Below are positions 1 to 5,263 of a stretch of 6,894 bases of DNA, piece after piece; positions within the stretch are counted from its first letter, which is position 1; the number at the start of each line of letters is the position of its first letter. The notes beneath the pieces are model-generated. The model was not told the origin of the DNA. It searched no databases and was given only the letters and a program-made list of their open reading frames with translations. A program made the position numbers and the translations under genes. Source of the stretch: Candidatus Borrarchaeota archaeon (GTDB lineage: Archaea > Asgardarchaeota > Sifarchaeia > Borrarchaeales > Borrarchaeaceae); assembly GCA_016840645.1 (NCBI GenBank), contig JAEORY010000210.1, positions 1 through 6,894 of the forward strand, given 5' to 3'.

Positions 1-30
1 AAAGAACCCCTATTATGTACAAATCAAAGT

Positions 31-37
31 GAGGAGG
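31..37 (+). promoter_or_regulatory. Shine-Dalgarno sequence for the first gene
   Basis: A purine-rich GAGGAGG lies 7 nt before the TTG at 45. This strong ribosome-binding site at normal spacing is the reason for accepting the TTG as the start. The bases to its left (1-30) show no clear promoter, so the gene could be transcribed from further upstream. Confidence 0.75.
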
Positions 38-44
38 ACCAAAT

Positions 45-590
45 TTGAGTGATGAATTTAGTGTTGATGATATTGAGGAAGAGAAAGAAGAACCAGAAGA
101 AGAAAAGTTCGAAGCCGAGGAGATTGTTATAAACCTTTGGCGGACTTCGCTACATGGTGCTGAAATAGGCATAAAAAAAGAAATAGAACGAGCTGCAAAA
201 AGTCGCCAGTTTACAAAGGAAATGGAGGAAACAGGAGACATTACTTTCAAAGACAGGAATAGAAAAGAAATCATAGGTATAAACCTAGGCTTCTTTAATA
301 CTGATGGCAATAGTCCTCTCGGAAAAAAATATGGCAAAGATGCGGACAAGAACCGTAGAATAGTTGTTAAGACCTTTTCAGCTCTTACAGACAGCGGCGG
401 AGGCGGAAGATGGACAGGTAGTATCGAACAGTCTTTAACAGAGTCTCTAGTGTTATCAGCAGGAGAACGCGATGCTTTACCTGCGTTTATTGTGAACATC
501 CCAGGCTACGATTACCTTATACGAATTGTTCGGGCTCACACTATGACGGGTGCAAGGTACTCTGGCGTCATGTCAATGGCACAGACCTAA
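45..590 (+). CDS. Hypothetical protein with acidic N-terminal tail (181 aa)
   Basis: I do not recognise this protein. Starting from TTG behind GAGGAGG, it opens with a tail of about 26 residues that is mostly Glu and Asp (residues 3-26), which is probably disordered. The rest is mixed and fairly basic: a likely helix around residues 40-62 (rich in Lys, Glu and Arg), an Arg/Lys patch near 93-109, a glycine-rich turn SGGGG at 117-121, and a more hydrophobic C-terminal third (about 145-163). There is no signal peptide, membrane segment or Cys/His metal site, so it is probably cytoplasmic. It ends at TAA 588-590. The next gene begins at the following base in the same reading frame, so the two may be co-translated, or they may be one gene split by a stop. 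No function is assigned. Confidence 0.75.
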   Translation: MSDEFSVDDIEEEKEEPEEEKFEAEEIVINLWRTSLHGAEIGIKKEIERAAKSRQFTKEMEETGDITFKDRNRKEIIGINLGFFNTDGNSPLGKKYGKDADKNRRIVVKTFSALTDSGGGGRWTGSIEQSLTESLVLSAGERDALPAFIVNIPGYDYLIRIVRAHTMTGARYSGVMSMAQT

Positions 591-953
591 GTGTTCCCGT
601 TAATAGATGAGAAAACAAACGAAACACGAATATTCGAGATCAGCGCGGCTAGAATGACTATTGGTTCTGATTTCAAAGTTAAAGAGGTTGCAACGGGAAA
701 AAAAGTAGCTGATATCGATGGCAAACTGCTCGATGTTGGTGGAAAGTGGAAAATCAAACTAAAGGACAAAGAATTATATTCTAATCGCATATTTCGACGC
801 ATACTTATTTTGTACACATGCGTAACCAAGTGGCTACCAGAAGCAAATGAAACCCTTGAAAAACTTCTAAAAGGCATCAAAAAAGGATATATATTTGATC
901 CTACAGGACATGAGATTTCACTATTTCGCAATCCGCGTCGACTCAGAAGATAA
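591..953 (+). CDS. Small LURP-one-related (LOR)-like domain protein, tentative
   Basis: This 120-aa ORF starts at GTG immediately after the TAA of the preceding gene, with no Shine-Dalgarno sequence of its own. It probably depends on reinitiation or stop-start coupling. Residues about 15-60 follow the pattern of LOR/Tubby-C-like domains as I remember it: a strand, then MTIGSDFKVKEVATGKKVAD, then a D-G-K turn, then a second strand pair ending in LKDKEL. LOR domains are small beta-barrels found in plants, bacteria and archaea, related to Tubby and phospholipid scramblases. Their archaeal role is not known to me. The second half (about 65-120) fits the family less well and ends in a basic RNPRRLRR tail, so the domain may be divergent or cut short (the family is usually about 150-190 aa). 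The coding call is fairly safe; the family call is a pattern match only. Confidence 0.5.
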   Translation: MFPLIDEKTNETRIFEISAARMTIGSDFKVKEVATGKKVADIDGKLLDVGGKWKIKLKDKELYSNRIFRRILILYTCVTKWLPEANETLEKLLKGIKKGYIFDPTGHEISLFRNPRRLRR

Positions 954-962
954 GTTGTATGG

Positions 963-969
963 TTTTTTT
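963..969 (+). terminator. T-tract terminator after the 45-953 gene pair
   Basis: A run of seven T residues starts 10 nt after the TAA at 951-953. Archaeal RNA polymerase terminates at such U-rich stretches, and the pyrimidine tract further down (996-1045) could act as a back-up. No hairpin precedes this run; the hairpin lies after it. Confidence 0.5.
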
Positions 970-975
970 AGCACT

Positions 976-995
976 GCTCAAACCAAAGTTTGAGC
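976..995 (+). terminator. Perfect 8-bp hairpin (GCTCAAAC / GTTTGAGC)
   Basis: GCTCAAAC at 976-983 and GTTTGAGC at 988-995 are exact reverse complements separated by the loop CAAA. A U/C-rich tract follows directly on the + strand, so the arrangement resembles an intrinsic terminator or a 3'-end stabilising stem for the upstream transcript. It could equally be a protein-binding site in DNA. Confidence 0.5.
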
Positions 996-1045
996 CTTTC
1001 TCTTCTTTTCTCTTCTCTTCTTTTCTCTTCTCTTCTTTTCTCTTC
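996..1045 (+). repeat. 50-nt homopyrimidine tract made of a 15-nt tandem repeat
   Basis: All 50 bases are C or T. The 15-mer TCTTCTCTTCTTTTC occurs exactly twice back to back (1011-1025, 1026-1040). A 13/15 match precedes it (996-1010), and 5 nt of a fourth copy follow (1041-1045). Each unit is itself built from short CTTCT-like steps, so slippage could change the copy number. It sits directly after a perfect hairpin and upstream of the lipoate ligase promoter region. It codes for nothing evident. Confidence 0.85.
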
Positions 1046-1090
1046 AATTTAACTTTGCTCCTAACACAACACAATGTAATGGTTAAGGGT

Positions 1091-1104
1091 TAATCTGCAG
1101 ATTA
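1091..1104. promoter_or_regulatory. Perfect 14-bp palindrome, candidate operator
   Basis: TAATCTGCAGATTA is its own reverse complement over all 14 bases. It is overlapped on the left by a tandem 7-mer (GGTTAAG GGTTAAT, 1081-1094) and followed at once by a TATA-like ATATAAGA (1110-1117). It lies 118 nt before the lipoate ligase start, in non-coding DNA. The position suits a dimeric transcription-factor site controlling the ligase, but nothing in the window identifies the regulator. Confidence 0.4.
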
Positions 1105-1163
1105 GGCAGATATAAGAGAAACTTGATAAGTGTAAAATCTTAAATCGTAACCACATCTATTTA

Positions 1164-1171
1164 TTATAAAA
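1164..1171 (+). promoter_or_regulatory. Candidate TATA box for the lipoate ligase gene
   Basis: TTATAAAA lies about 55 nt before the ATG at 1222. With the usual archaeal spacing of about 25-30 bp from box to start site, transcription would begin near 1193-1197 and leave a leader of roughly 25-30 nt. There is no convincing purine-rich BRE upstream. The TATA-like element at 1110-1117 is an alternative giving a leader of about 80 nt. Confidence 0.4.
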
Positions 1172-1221
1172 TTCCAGAAAAGTCCGTAAAATACAATGAA
1201 ACTGTGAATGGTTGCGTTTTT

Positions 1222-2319
1222 ATGAGTGAAAAGTGGCGATTAATAGATCTTGGAAAGATTGACTATTTAACATCCCAGACAGTGTATCATGCTGTAGCGT
1301 TGGCAAGAAGCGAAGGCGTCGTTGATGATACGCTCCTCTTTTGCTACCCTGACAGACCATTTGTATGTTTAGGCTATCATCAAGAGATTGAAAAAGAAAT
1401 TCGAGTCGATTTTTGCAAGAAAACCAATATTCCTATTGTGCGACGTGTAATTGGCGGAGGCACTGTTTTATTGGATGATGGGCAATTCTTTTACCAAGTC
1501 ATAGTCTCGCGAAAAAACCCAAAAGTTCCGCTTACAATTGCCGGAGCGTATAAAACGTTACTTGAAGCTCCAGTACTCACCTATCGCGATTTAGGGATAT
1601 CTGCAGAATACAAACCCATTAATGATATAGAAGTCCACGATAAGAAAATTTCTGGGACTGGCGCAGGTCAAGTTGAAGAAACAACAGTTCTGACAGGTAA
1701 TATCATCCTAGATTTCAATTATGATTTAATGACCCAGATCTTCAAAGTGCCGAGCGAAAAATTTCGCGATAAGATCTCAAAGAGTCTACGAGAACGGCTT
1801 ACAACGTGTAAGAAAGAGTTGGGAGAACTCCCAGATAGAAATCTCGTCAAAGAACTTTTAATAAAGAATTTTGAACAAACCCTTGACATTCAACTCGTAT
1901 CAGATGAATTAACAGAACGTGAAAAAGAATTGTTACAGGATCTAAACGAAGAATACAAAACGGAAGAATGGGTGTATGCACCGAGTCATAGACGCCCTGA
2001 ATTGTACGAAAAGAGGAAGGTAAAAATTAGTCGTGATGTACATATTTTCGAAACAGCCTATAAGTCACCAGGAGGCTTGATTCGGATCACAGGGGAATTG
2101 ACTGATGATGAAATAATTACAGATCTCCTTGTGTCAGGTGATTTTTGGTTTTTTCCCGCAGAACGTCTTCAAGATCTGGAAAACGCAATCATTGGACATC
2201 CTATAAACGAATCCAAGTTATTTGAGGTTATTTCACAATTCTTTACAAAGCATAGTATTGAGTCTCCTGGCACCTCCCCCGAAGATATTGTTAAGGCGAT
2301 TATTCTAGGTACTAGCTAG
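1222..2319 (+). CDS. lplA: Lipoate-protein ligase with fused C-terminal accessory domain
   Basis: This enzyme activates lipoate with ATP and transfers it to a lysine of lipoyl-domain proteins (2-oxoacid dehydrogenase E2 subunits, glycine cleavage H protein) in the cytoplasm. From ATG 1222 the protein has 365 aa. The catalytic domain carries RRVIGGG at 74-80 (the RRxxGGG lipoate/ATP loop), ND at 134-135 and KKISGTG at 141-147, whose second lysine (K142) matches the essential lysine of E. coli LplA. A C-terminal domain (about 255-365) has GGLIRI (284-289), SGDFWFFP (305-312) and SPGTSPED-like residues, as in the separate LplB subunit of Thermoplasma; here it is fused. An in-frame GTG at 1204 would add six residues, but no ribosome-binding site favours it and family members begin near MxxWRLID. 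It stands alone and converges with the following minus-strand gene. A biotin ligase role is less likely because of the accessory domain. Confidence 0.9.
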   Translation: MSEKWRLIDLGKIDYLTSQTVYHAVALARSEGVVDDTLLFCYPDRPFVCLGYHQEIEKEIRVDFCKKTNIPIVRRVIGGGTVLLDDGQFFYQVIVSRKNPKVPLTIAGAYKTLLEAPVLTYRDLGISAEYKPINDIEVHDKKISGTGAGQVEETTVLTGNIILDFNYDLMTQIFKVPSEKFRDKISKSLRERLTTCKKELGELPDRNLVKELLIKNFEQTLDIQLVSDELTEREKELLQDLNEEYKTEEWVYAPSHRRPELYEKRKVKISRDVHIFETAYKSPGGLIRITGELTDDEIITDLLVSGDFWFFPAERLQDLENAIIGHPINESKLFEVISQFFTKHSIESPGTSPEDIVKAIILGTS

Positions 2320-2343
2320 CTAAACAAGTCATAGAGTTATGTG

Positions 2344-2349
2344 AAAAAA
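2344..2349 (-). terminator. T6 terminator tract for the zinc-ribbon gene
   Basis: Read on the minus strand, six T residues begin 3 nt after the TAA of the zinc-ribbon gene. This is a minimal archaeal-type U-tract. It lies in the 33-nt gap between the two convergent genes. I see no matching T-tract on the plus strand for the lipoate ligase. Confidence 0.4.
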
Positions 2350-2352
2350 GGA

Positions 2353-2634
2353 TTAGTCCGATTCTTCAGGATAGAACTCTAACATAGATCGATAATAATC
2401 CTCCATTTCTTCTTTCATTAACTCTTTATCCTTCTTTCCAAGTTTTTTTGGTCCTTCTACAACGATTATTTCATCTTTTGGAGTATGTTCTATTTTCCAA
2501 ACTACCTTATAATCATTGGCTGTTTTTTTCTTTGGTTTCTGCTCAAATCCGCAATGAGGGCAATAGAAAACTGTTTGACTCTTTTGTTTCTTTGGCATTA
2601 GGAGGCCTTCGCACTTTGGACAGAATTCCAACAT
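2353..2634 (-). CDS. TFS/RPB9-like N-terminal zinc-ribbon protein without the C-terminal ribbon
   Basis: This 93-aa protein starts like archaeal transcription factor S / RNA polymerase subunit M: MLEFCPKC, then LLMPKK, then YCPHCGFE. Cys 5, 8, 25 and 28 form one four-cysteine zinc site. TFS proteins of about 105-110 aa carry a second C-terminal ribbon whose acidic tip stimulates RNA cleavage by stalled polymerase. Here that ribbon is absent, replaced by a segment of about 60 residues (KIEHTP, then a Lys-rich stretch, then an acidic end DYYRSMLEFYPEESD). There is no cysteine after residue 28. Cleavage activity is therefore not expected; polymerase binding by the N-ribbon is an inference. The ATG at 2634 is chosen because GGAG (2641-2644, minus strand) lies 6 nt before it; an in-frame TTG at 2646 would add four residues and overlap that site. 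The frame is intact, so a frameshift is unlikely. It may equally be a zinc-ribbon protein unrelated to transcription. Confidence 0.75.
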   Translation of the reverse strand: MLEFCPKCEGLLMPKKQKSQTVFYCPHCGFEQKPKKKTANDYKVVWKIEHTPKDEIIVVEGPKKLGKKDKELMKEEMEDYYRSMLEFYPEESD

Positions 2635-2978
2635 TCCCCACTCCAAATTCTTTGTGATCCACGAAATTTGAGTCGTTTTTTTGATGTCATTTTTTGGTGG
2701 AAATTTTGTGAATAACTTGAAGTGAAAGTATACATACAGTCCCTGTATATATTCCTTTCTATTTCAACCAAGCAATACAATGTGTTCAAAAAGATATCGT
2801 CTCTTAGAGTGGAGGAGATAATCATAGTTGAAAGATATTGATTTCATTCATCGAAAAACATTCTCTGTTATATTGACAAGAATATAACGATTATAAATCT
2901 CTAAATTTAAAAATCTGATTCTTATCGCTGCGATCTGAAGTATTAGGGCCTTATGGTAAACTATAATAGTCTATTGTG
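2635..2978. other. Non-coding stretch between the zinc-ribbon and deoxyhypusine synthase genes
   Basis: This stretch holds the probable promoter of the zinc-ribbon gene, plus two tiny plus-strand reading frames: ATG 2780 (13 aa) and TTG 2828 (19 aa). The second follows a GGAGGAG at 2811-2817. An A5 run at 2909-2913 gives a weak T5 tract on the minus strand about 65 nt past the deoxyhypusine synthase stop and could end that transcript. No convincing gene of normal size, RNA gene or repeat is seen. Confidence 0.6.
2745..2753 (-). promoter_or_regulatory. Candidate TATA box with BRE for the zinc-ribbon gene
   Basis: On the minus strand the sequence reads AAAGGAATATATAC, a purine-rich BRE-like stretch followed by a TATA element. 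Transcription would start near 2720-2724, giving a leader of about 90 nt before ATG 2634. The box is overlapped by an imperfect inverted repeat: arms 2730-2739 and 2743-2752 match 9 of 10 around a TCC centre. A repressor could therefore bind here. The TATATA core also reads on the plus strand. Confidence 0.4.
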
Positions 2979-3893
2979 TTATTTGTTCTTACAGGTTGTT
3001 TTAAGATAGGATAGCAGTAGTGGCATCACCATCGTAGCATCTGCTATAACAGTTGTGTATTCAGCGGCTTTATTGACCTTTCCCCATGAAATCGCCTCGT
3101 CTAGTGAAGCACCCGACAAACCTCCAAGCTCAGGTCGGTCCATTGTTATTTGAATCGCATAACTTAGACTATTTGGAGAAAACTGCATTGCTTGGAATAA
3201 ATAATTCTTTGGAACTCCTCCTCCGATAATACAGCAACCTGCAACCTTTGCATCCCAGGCAGTATCAATCATATCTTTTAAGTCGTGAAATTGATTGAAA
3301 TTGGTTTCTGGGAAAGCAAATAAAACTTGTATCGCAAGTCCACAATCGGTAAAGGCGGGGCAATAAATAGGTATCTTTTTCTTTGCACAGACTTCTAAGA
3401 TTGAATGAGGATGATCTGGTAATTGTTCACCAAGATACCAGAGGAAATCTCTAATGGAAATTATAGGCTCAAAACTTAGAGTTTTTATGAACTCCTCCAT
3501 TGATTCATAAACCTTAGTGGGCATGTAAACATCGTAGATTCTGCTAATTTTCTTACTAAAAAGGTCTTCATCTCGTTGTTTAGTATCTCCTTGAAGATGA
3601 TGGAATCCCAATGTTTCTGCTACATCATGTGTTATATTGGCACCTGTTGTAATGAGTACATCAATAAAACCCGTGTCAAGCATATCATGAATTATTTTTT
3701 GCATTCCAACTGGAACCATGGCTCCTGCAAGTGAAAAGAATTTAATACAATCCTCAGCATTAACCATTTTTTCGTAAATTTTACAAGCCATTGCCAGTCT
3801 TTTTGCATTAAAACCAGTTTCAGCCAGACTATCGATTAATTTCTTTAATATTTCATCTTCTTCCACATTAACTTGATTGATATACTTTCGCAA
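2979..3893 (-). CDS. dys: Deoxyhypusine synthase (archaeal type)
   Basis: This NAD-dependent enzyme moves the aminobutyl group of spermidine onto one lysine of translation factor aIF5A, the first step of hypusine formation, in the cytoplasm. The 304-aa protein is full length. It shows TTGANITHD (82-90), PAFTDCG (179-185), GGGVPKNY (224-231) and SGASLDEAISWGK (260-272). K272 aligns with the imine-forming Lys329 of the human enzyme, W270 with Trp327 and E266 with Glu323. The human spermidine ligands His288 and Asp316 are replaced by N230 and L259. To my knowledge this is common in archaeal and bacterial members, some of which use other polyamines, so the exact amine substrate is open. The start is TTG 3893, with AAGGA (minus strand, about 3904-3908) roughly 10 nt upstream; the frame is closed by a stop 24 nt above. 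It appears to be transcribed alone. Confidence 0.88.
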   Translation of the reverse strand: MRKYINQVNVEEDEILKKLIDSLAETGFNAKRLAMACKIYEKMVNAEDCIKFFSLAGAMVPVGMQKIIHDMLDTGFIDVLITTGANITHDVAETLGFHHLQGDTKQRDEDLFSKKISRIYDVYMPTKVYESMEEFIKTLSFEPIISIRDFLWYLGEQLPDHPHSILEVCAKKKIPIYCPAFTDCGLAIQVLFAFPETNFNQFHDLKDMIDTAWDAKVAGCCIIGGGVPKNYLFQAMQFSPNSLSYAIQITMDRPELGGLSGASLDEAISWGKVNKAAEYTTVIADATMVMPLLLSYLKTTCKNK

Positions 3894-4050
3894 TTTTTCA
3901 CATTCCTTTTTCTGCTTCTATCATTTATTTTCAGGAGTACAATTCGTAATCAAAGATATCTACAGATGAAAAAAATTGTGACATTTATTTTATTAGACTA
4001 TCTTAATGTGAATGTGAACTACCCTCAACAAATTAGGCGGACCAGAAACG

Positions 4051-4143
4051 GTGACTAATATAATCCTAGCAGTAGTAACAGCAATTCTGCTAAGGAAAGA
4101 ATATGATATCTCTTTTCTTGAGATGTTACGTGAACGTTTCTAG
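4051..4143 (+). pseudogene. Short hydrophobic ORF or gene remnant (30 aa)
   Basis: A GTG-initiated frame encodes a short peptide beginning MTNIILAVVTAILLRKEYD, with one hydrophobic segment (about residues 3-14) and a charged amphipathic end. The frame is open upstream to 4018, adding about 11 residues (including LGGPET), and after the TAG at 4141-4143 it continues for 19 codons with another hydrophobic stretch (ILLIVLVF) to a TAA at 4201, overlapping the end of the prenyl synthase gene. No Shine-Dalgarno sequence precedes GTG 4051, while GGAGGTG stands at 4145-4151. This could be a small membrane protein, the decayed end of a larger gene, or chance. It also holds a bulged 8-bp hairpin (4065-4095). 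Confidence 0.2.
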
Positions 4144-4170
4144 TTGGAGGTGCACATTTTACTCATCGTG

Positions 4171-5226
4171 CTAGTGTTTTCGATCCAAAAGAGTGTCAGC
4201 TAAAGCGAAAAGTGTTTTTTTCGCATGTGAATCAGGAAAAAATTTCAGGCTATCCTTAGCTAAATTTACAAATTCAGCAACTTTATATTTTGCCACTTCT
4301 TGAGCATCAGTCATTTTAATGATATGACTCGCCTCTGTGATCTCTCCTTCGCTAATTTTATCTATTTGGAGTATTTCTAATAATCTGCGTTTGTATGGCT
4401 CAGATAGTTGGTTTAGAGCATATAAGATTACAAAATTACCCAGCTTGTGTTCGATAATATCTTTTCTATATTCTTTTCCAAATTGACGACTATTTCCAAA
4501 TATATCAAGATAGTCATCAGAAATCTGAAGAGCAATTCCCGCGTTCATTCCAAATTGTTTTGCTGCAACAACATACTCATTGTTTCCATTTACGCATACC
4601 ACTCCGGCTTCACAAGCTGCACTAACCAAAGCGCCTGTTTTGTTCTTGCATAAGGTAAAATAGTCATCTATAGTCGCATCATGAAGGCGATTCTTTACTA
4701 GATACTCATTGCTTCGTCCAGTCTGTTCAAGAAAAATATCTAGTCGTTCACCAATAAGCATTCTCTGCATAGCGTGAGAAAAAACCTTCTGAATTTTAGT
4801 TGGTAACTTGGTTTTCTGAGCTGCCAAAACTATTGCTTCTCGATATTTCATGGCAATTAATACGGCGATAGGCATGCCAAATTTGACCCATGAAGTAGGT
4901 TGGTTTCGTCTAAGAATAGATCGATCAATAATATCGTCAATTATTAATGAATGGGTATGAATTAATTCAATTCCAGCCGCTGCATAAATTGTAGAATCAA
5001 GTTTGCCATCTGCAGCATCACTAAAAGTCAAAGTTAGTAATGGACGCAGGCGTTTCCCTCCCGTCTGAACTTGATATTTAACAGCATCATAGAAATCTGG
5101 ATTCGTTTCTTTTTGTAATAAATCTAACATAACCTCCCCAACGAGGCTTCTCCATTCCTCCATGGTCTCACTCGATACGGTTTCTAATATCTCGCTATCG
5201 TCTTTTCCTTCGATTATTCCTTGCAA
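4171..5226 (-). CDS. Polyprenyl diphosphate synthase, probably geranylgeranyl diphosphate synthase
   Basis: This soluble trans-prenyltransferase adds isopentenyl diphosphate units to an allylic primer, most likely up to C20 (GGPP), the precursor of archaeal lipid and quinone chains. The 351-aa protein has GGKRLRP (56-62), the first Asp-rich motif DDIID (97-101) followed by RRNQPT, KTGALVSAACEAG (196-208), and the second Asp-rich motif DDYLD (237-241), then GK and KLGNFVILYAL. All catalytic motifs are intact. The residue five before the first Asp motif, which sets chain length in this family, is His92; this is neither a plain small nor an aromatic choice, so product length is inferred, not read. 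The start is TTG 5226, with AGAGG about 11 nt before it. ATG 5163 (residue 22) is an alternative and still keeps every motif. It lies 37 nt after the reductase gene, in the same operon. Confidence 0.88.
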   Translation of the reverse strand: MQGIIEGKDDSEILETVSSETMEEWRSLVGEVMLDLLQKETNPDFYDAVKYQVQTGGKRLRPLLTLTFSDAADGKLDSTIYAAAGIELIHTHSLIIDDIIDRSILRRNQPTSWVKFGMPIAVLIAMKYREAIVLAAQKTKLPTKIQKVFSHAMQRMLIGERLDIFLEQTGRSNEYLVKNRLHDATIDDYFTLCKNKTGALVSAACEAGVVCVNGNNEYVVAAKQFGMNAGIALQISDDYLDIFGNSRQFGKEYRKDIIEHKLGNFVILYALNQLSEPYKRRLLEILQIDKISEGEITEASHIIKMTDAQEVAKYKVAEFVNLAKDSLKFFPDSHAKKTLFALADTLLDRKH

Positions 5227-5263
5227 TGCTATCGGAACCTCTATGTTGCCACTTCAATTAATA

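Noticed and set aside
588..590. TAA recoded as an amino acid
   Set aside because: Known archaeal recoding for pyrrolysine uses TAG and for selenocysteine TGA. A TAA readthrough has no support here, and a GTG follows directly.
587..931. Minus-strand frame of 114 codons opposite the LOR-like gene
   Set aside because: It is antisense to a better-supported gene, has no ribosome-binding signal and no recognisable motif.
2598..2825. Minus-strand frame overlapping the zinc-ribbon start
   Set aside because: It overlaps the zinc-ribbon gene in another phase, covers the candidate promoter, and has no family-like sequence.
2924..2934. Palindrome ATCGC-T-GCGAT
   Set aside because: With arms of only 5 bp and a one-base centre it cannot form a hairpin, and it is short enough to occur by chance.
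3873..4058. Plus-strand 61-codon frame at the deoxyhypusine synthase start
   Set aside because: It begins inside the opposite gene, its sequence is low in complexity (F/L rich), and no start signal is evident. Only its neighbour in another phase (4018-4143) was kept, as a weak candidate.
4108..4124. ATCTC/GAGAT stem as terminator of the prenyl synthase gene
   Set aside because: The stem has only 5 bp, a 7-nt loop and no T-tract after it on the minus strand.
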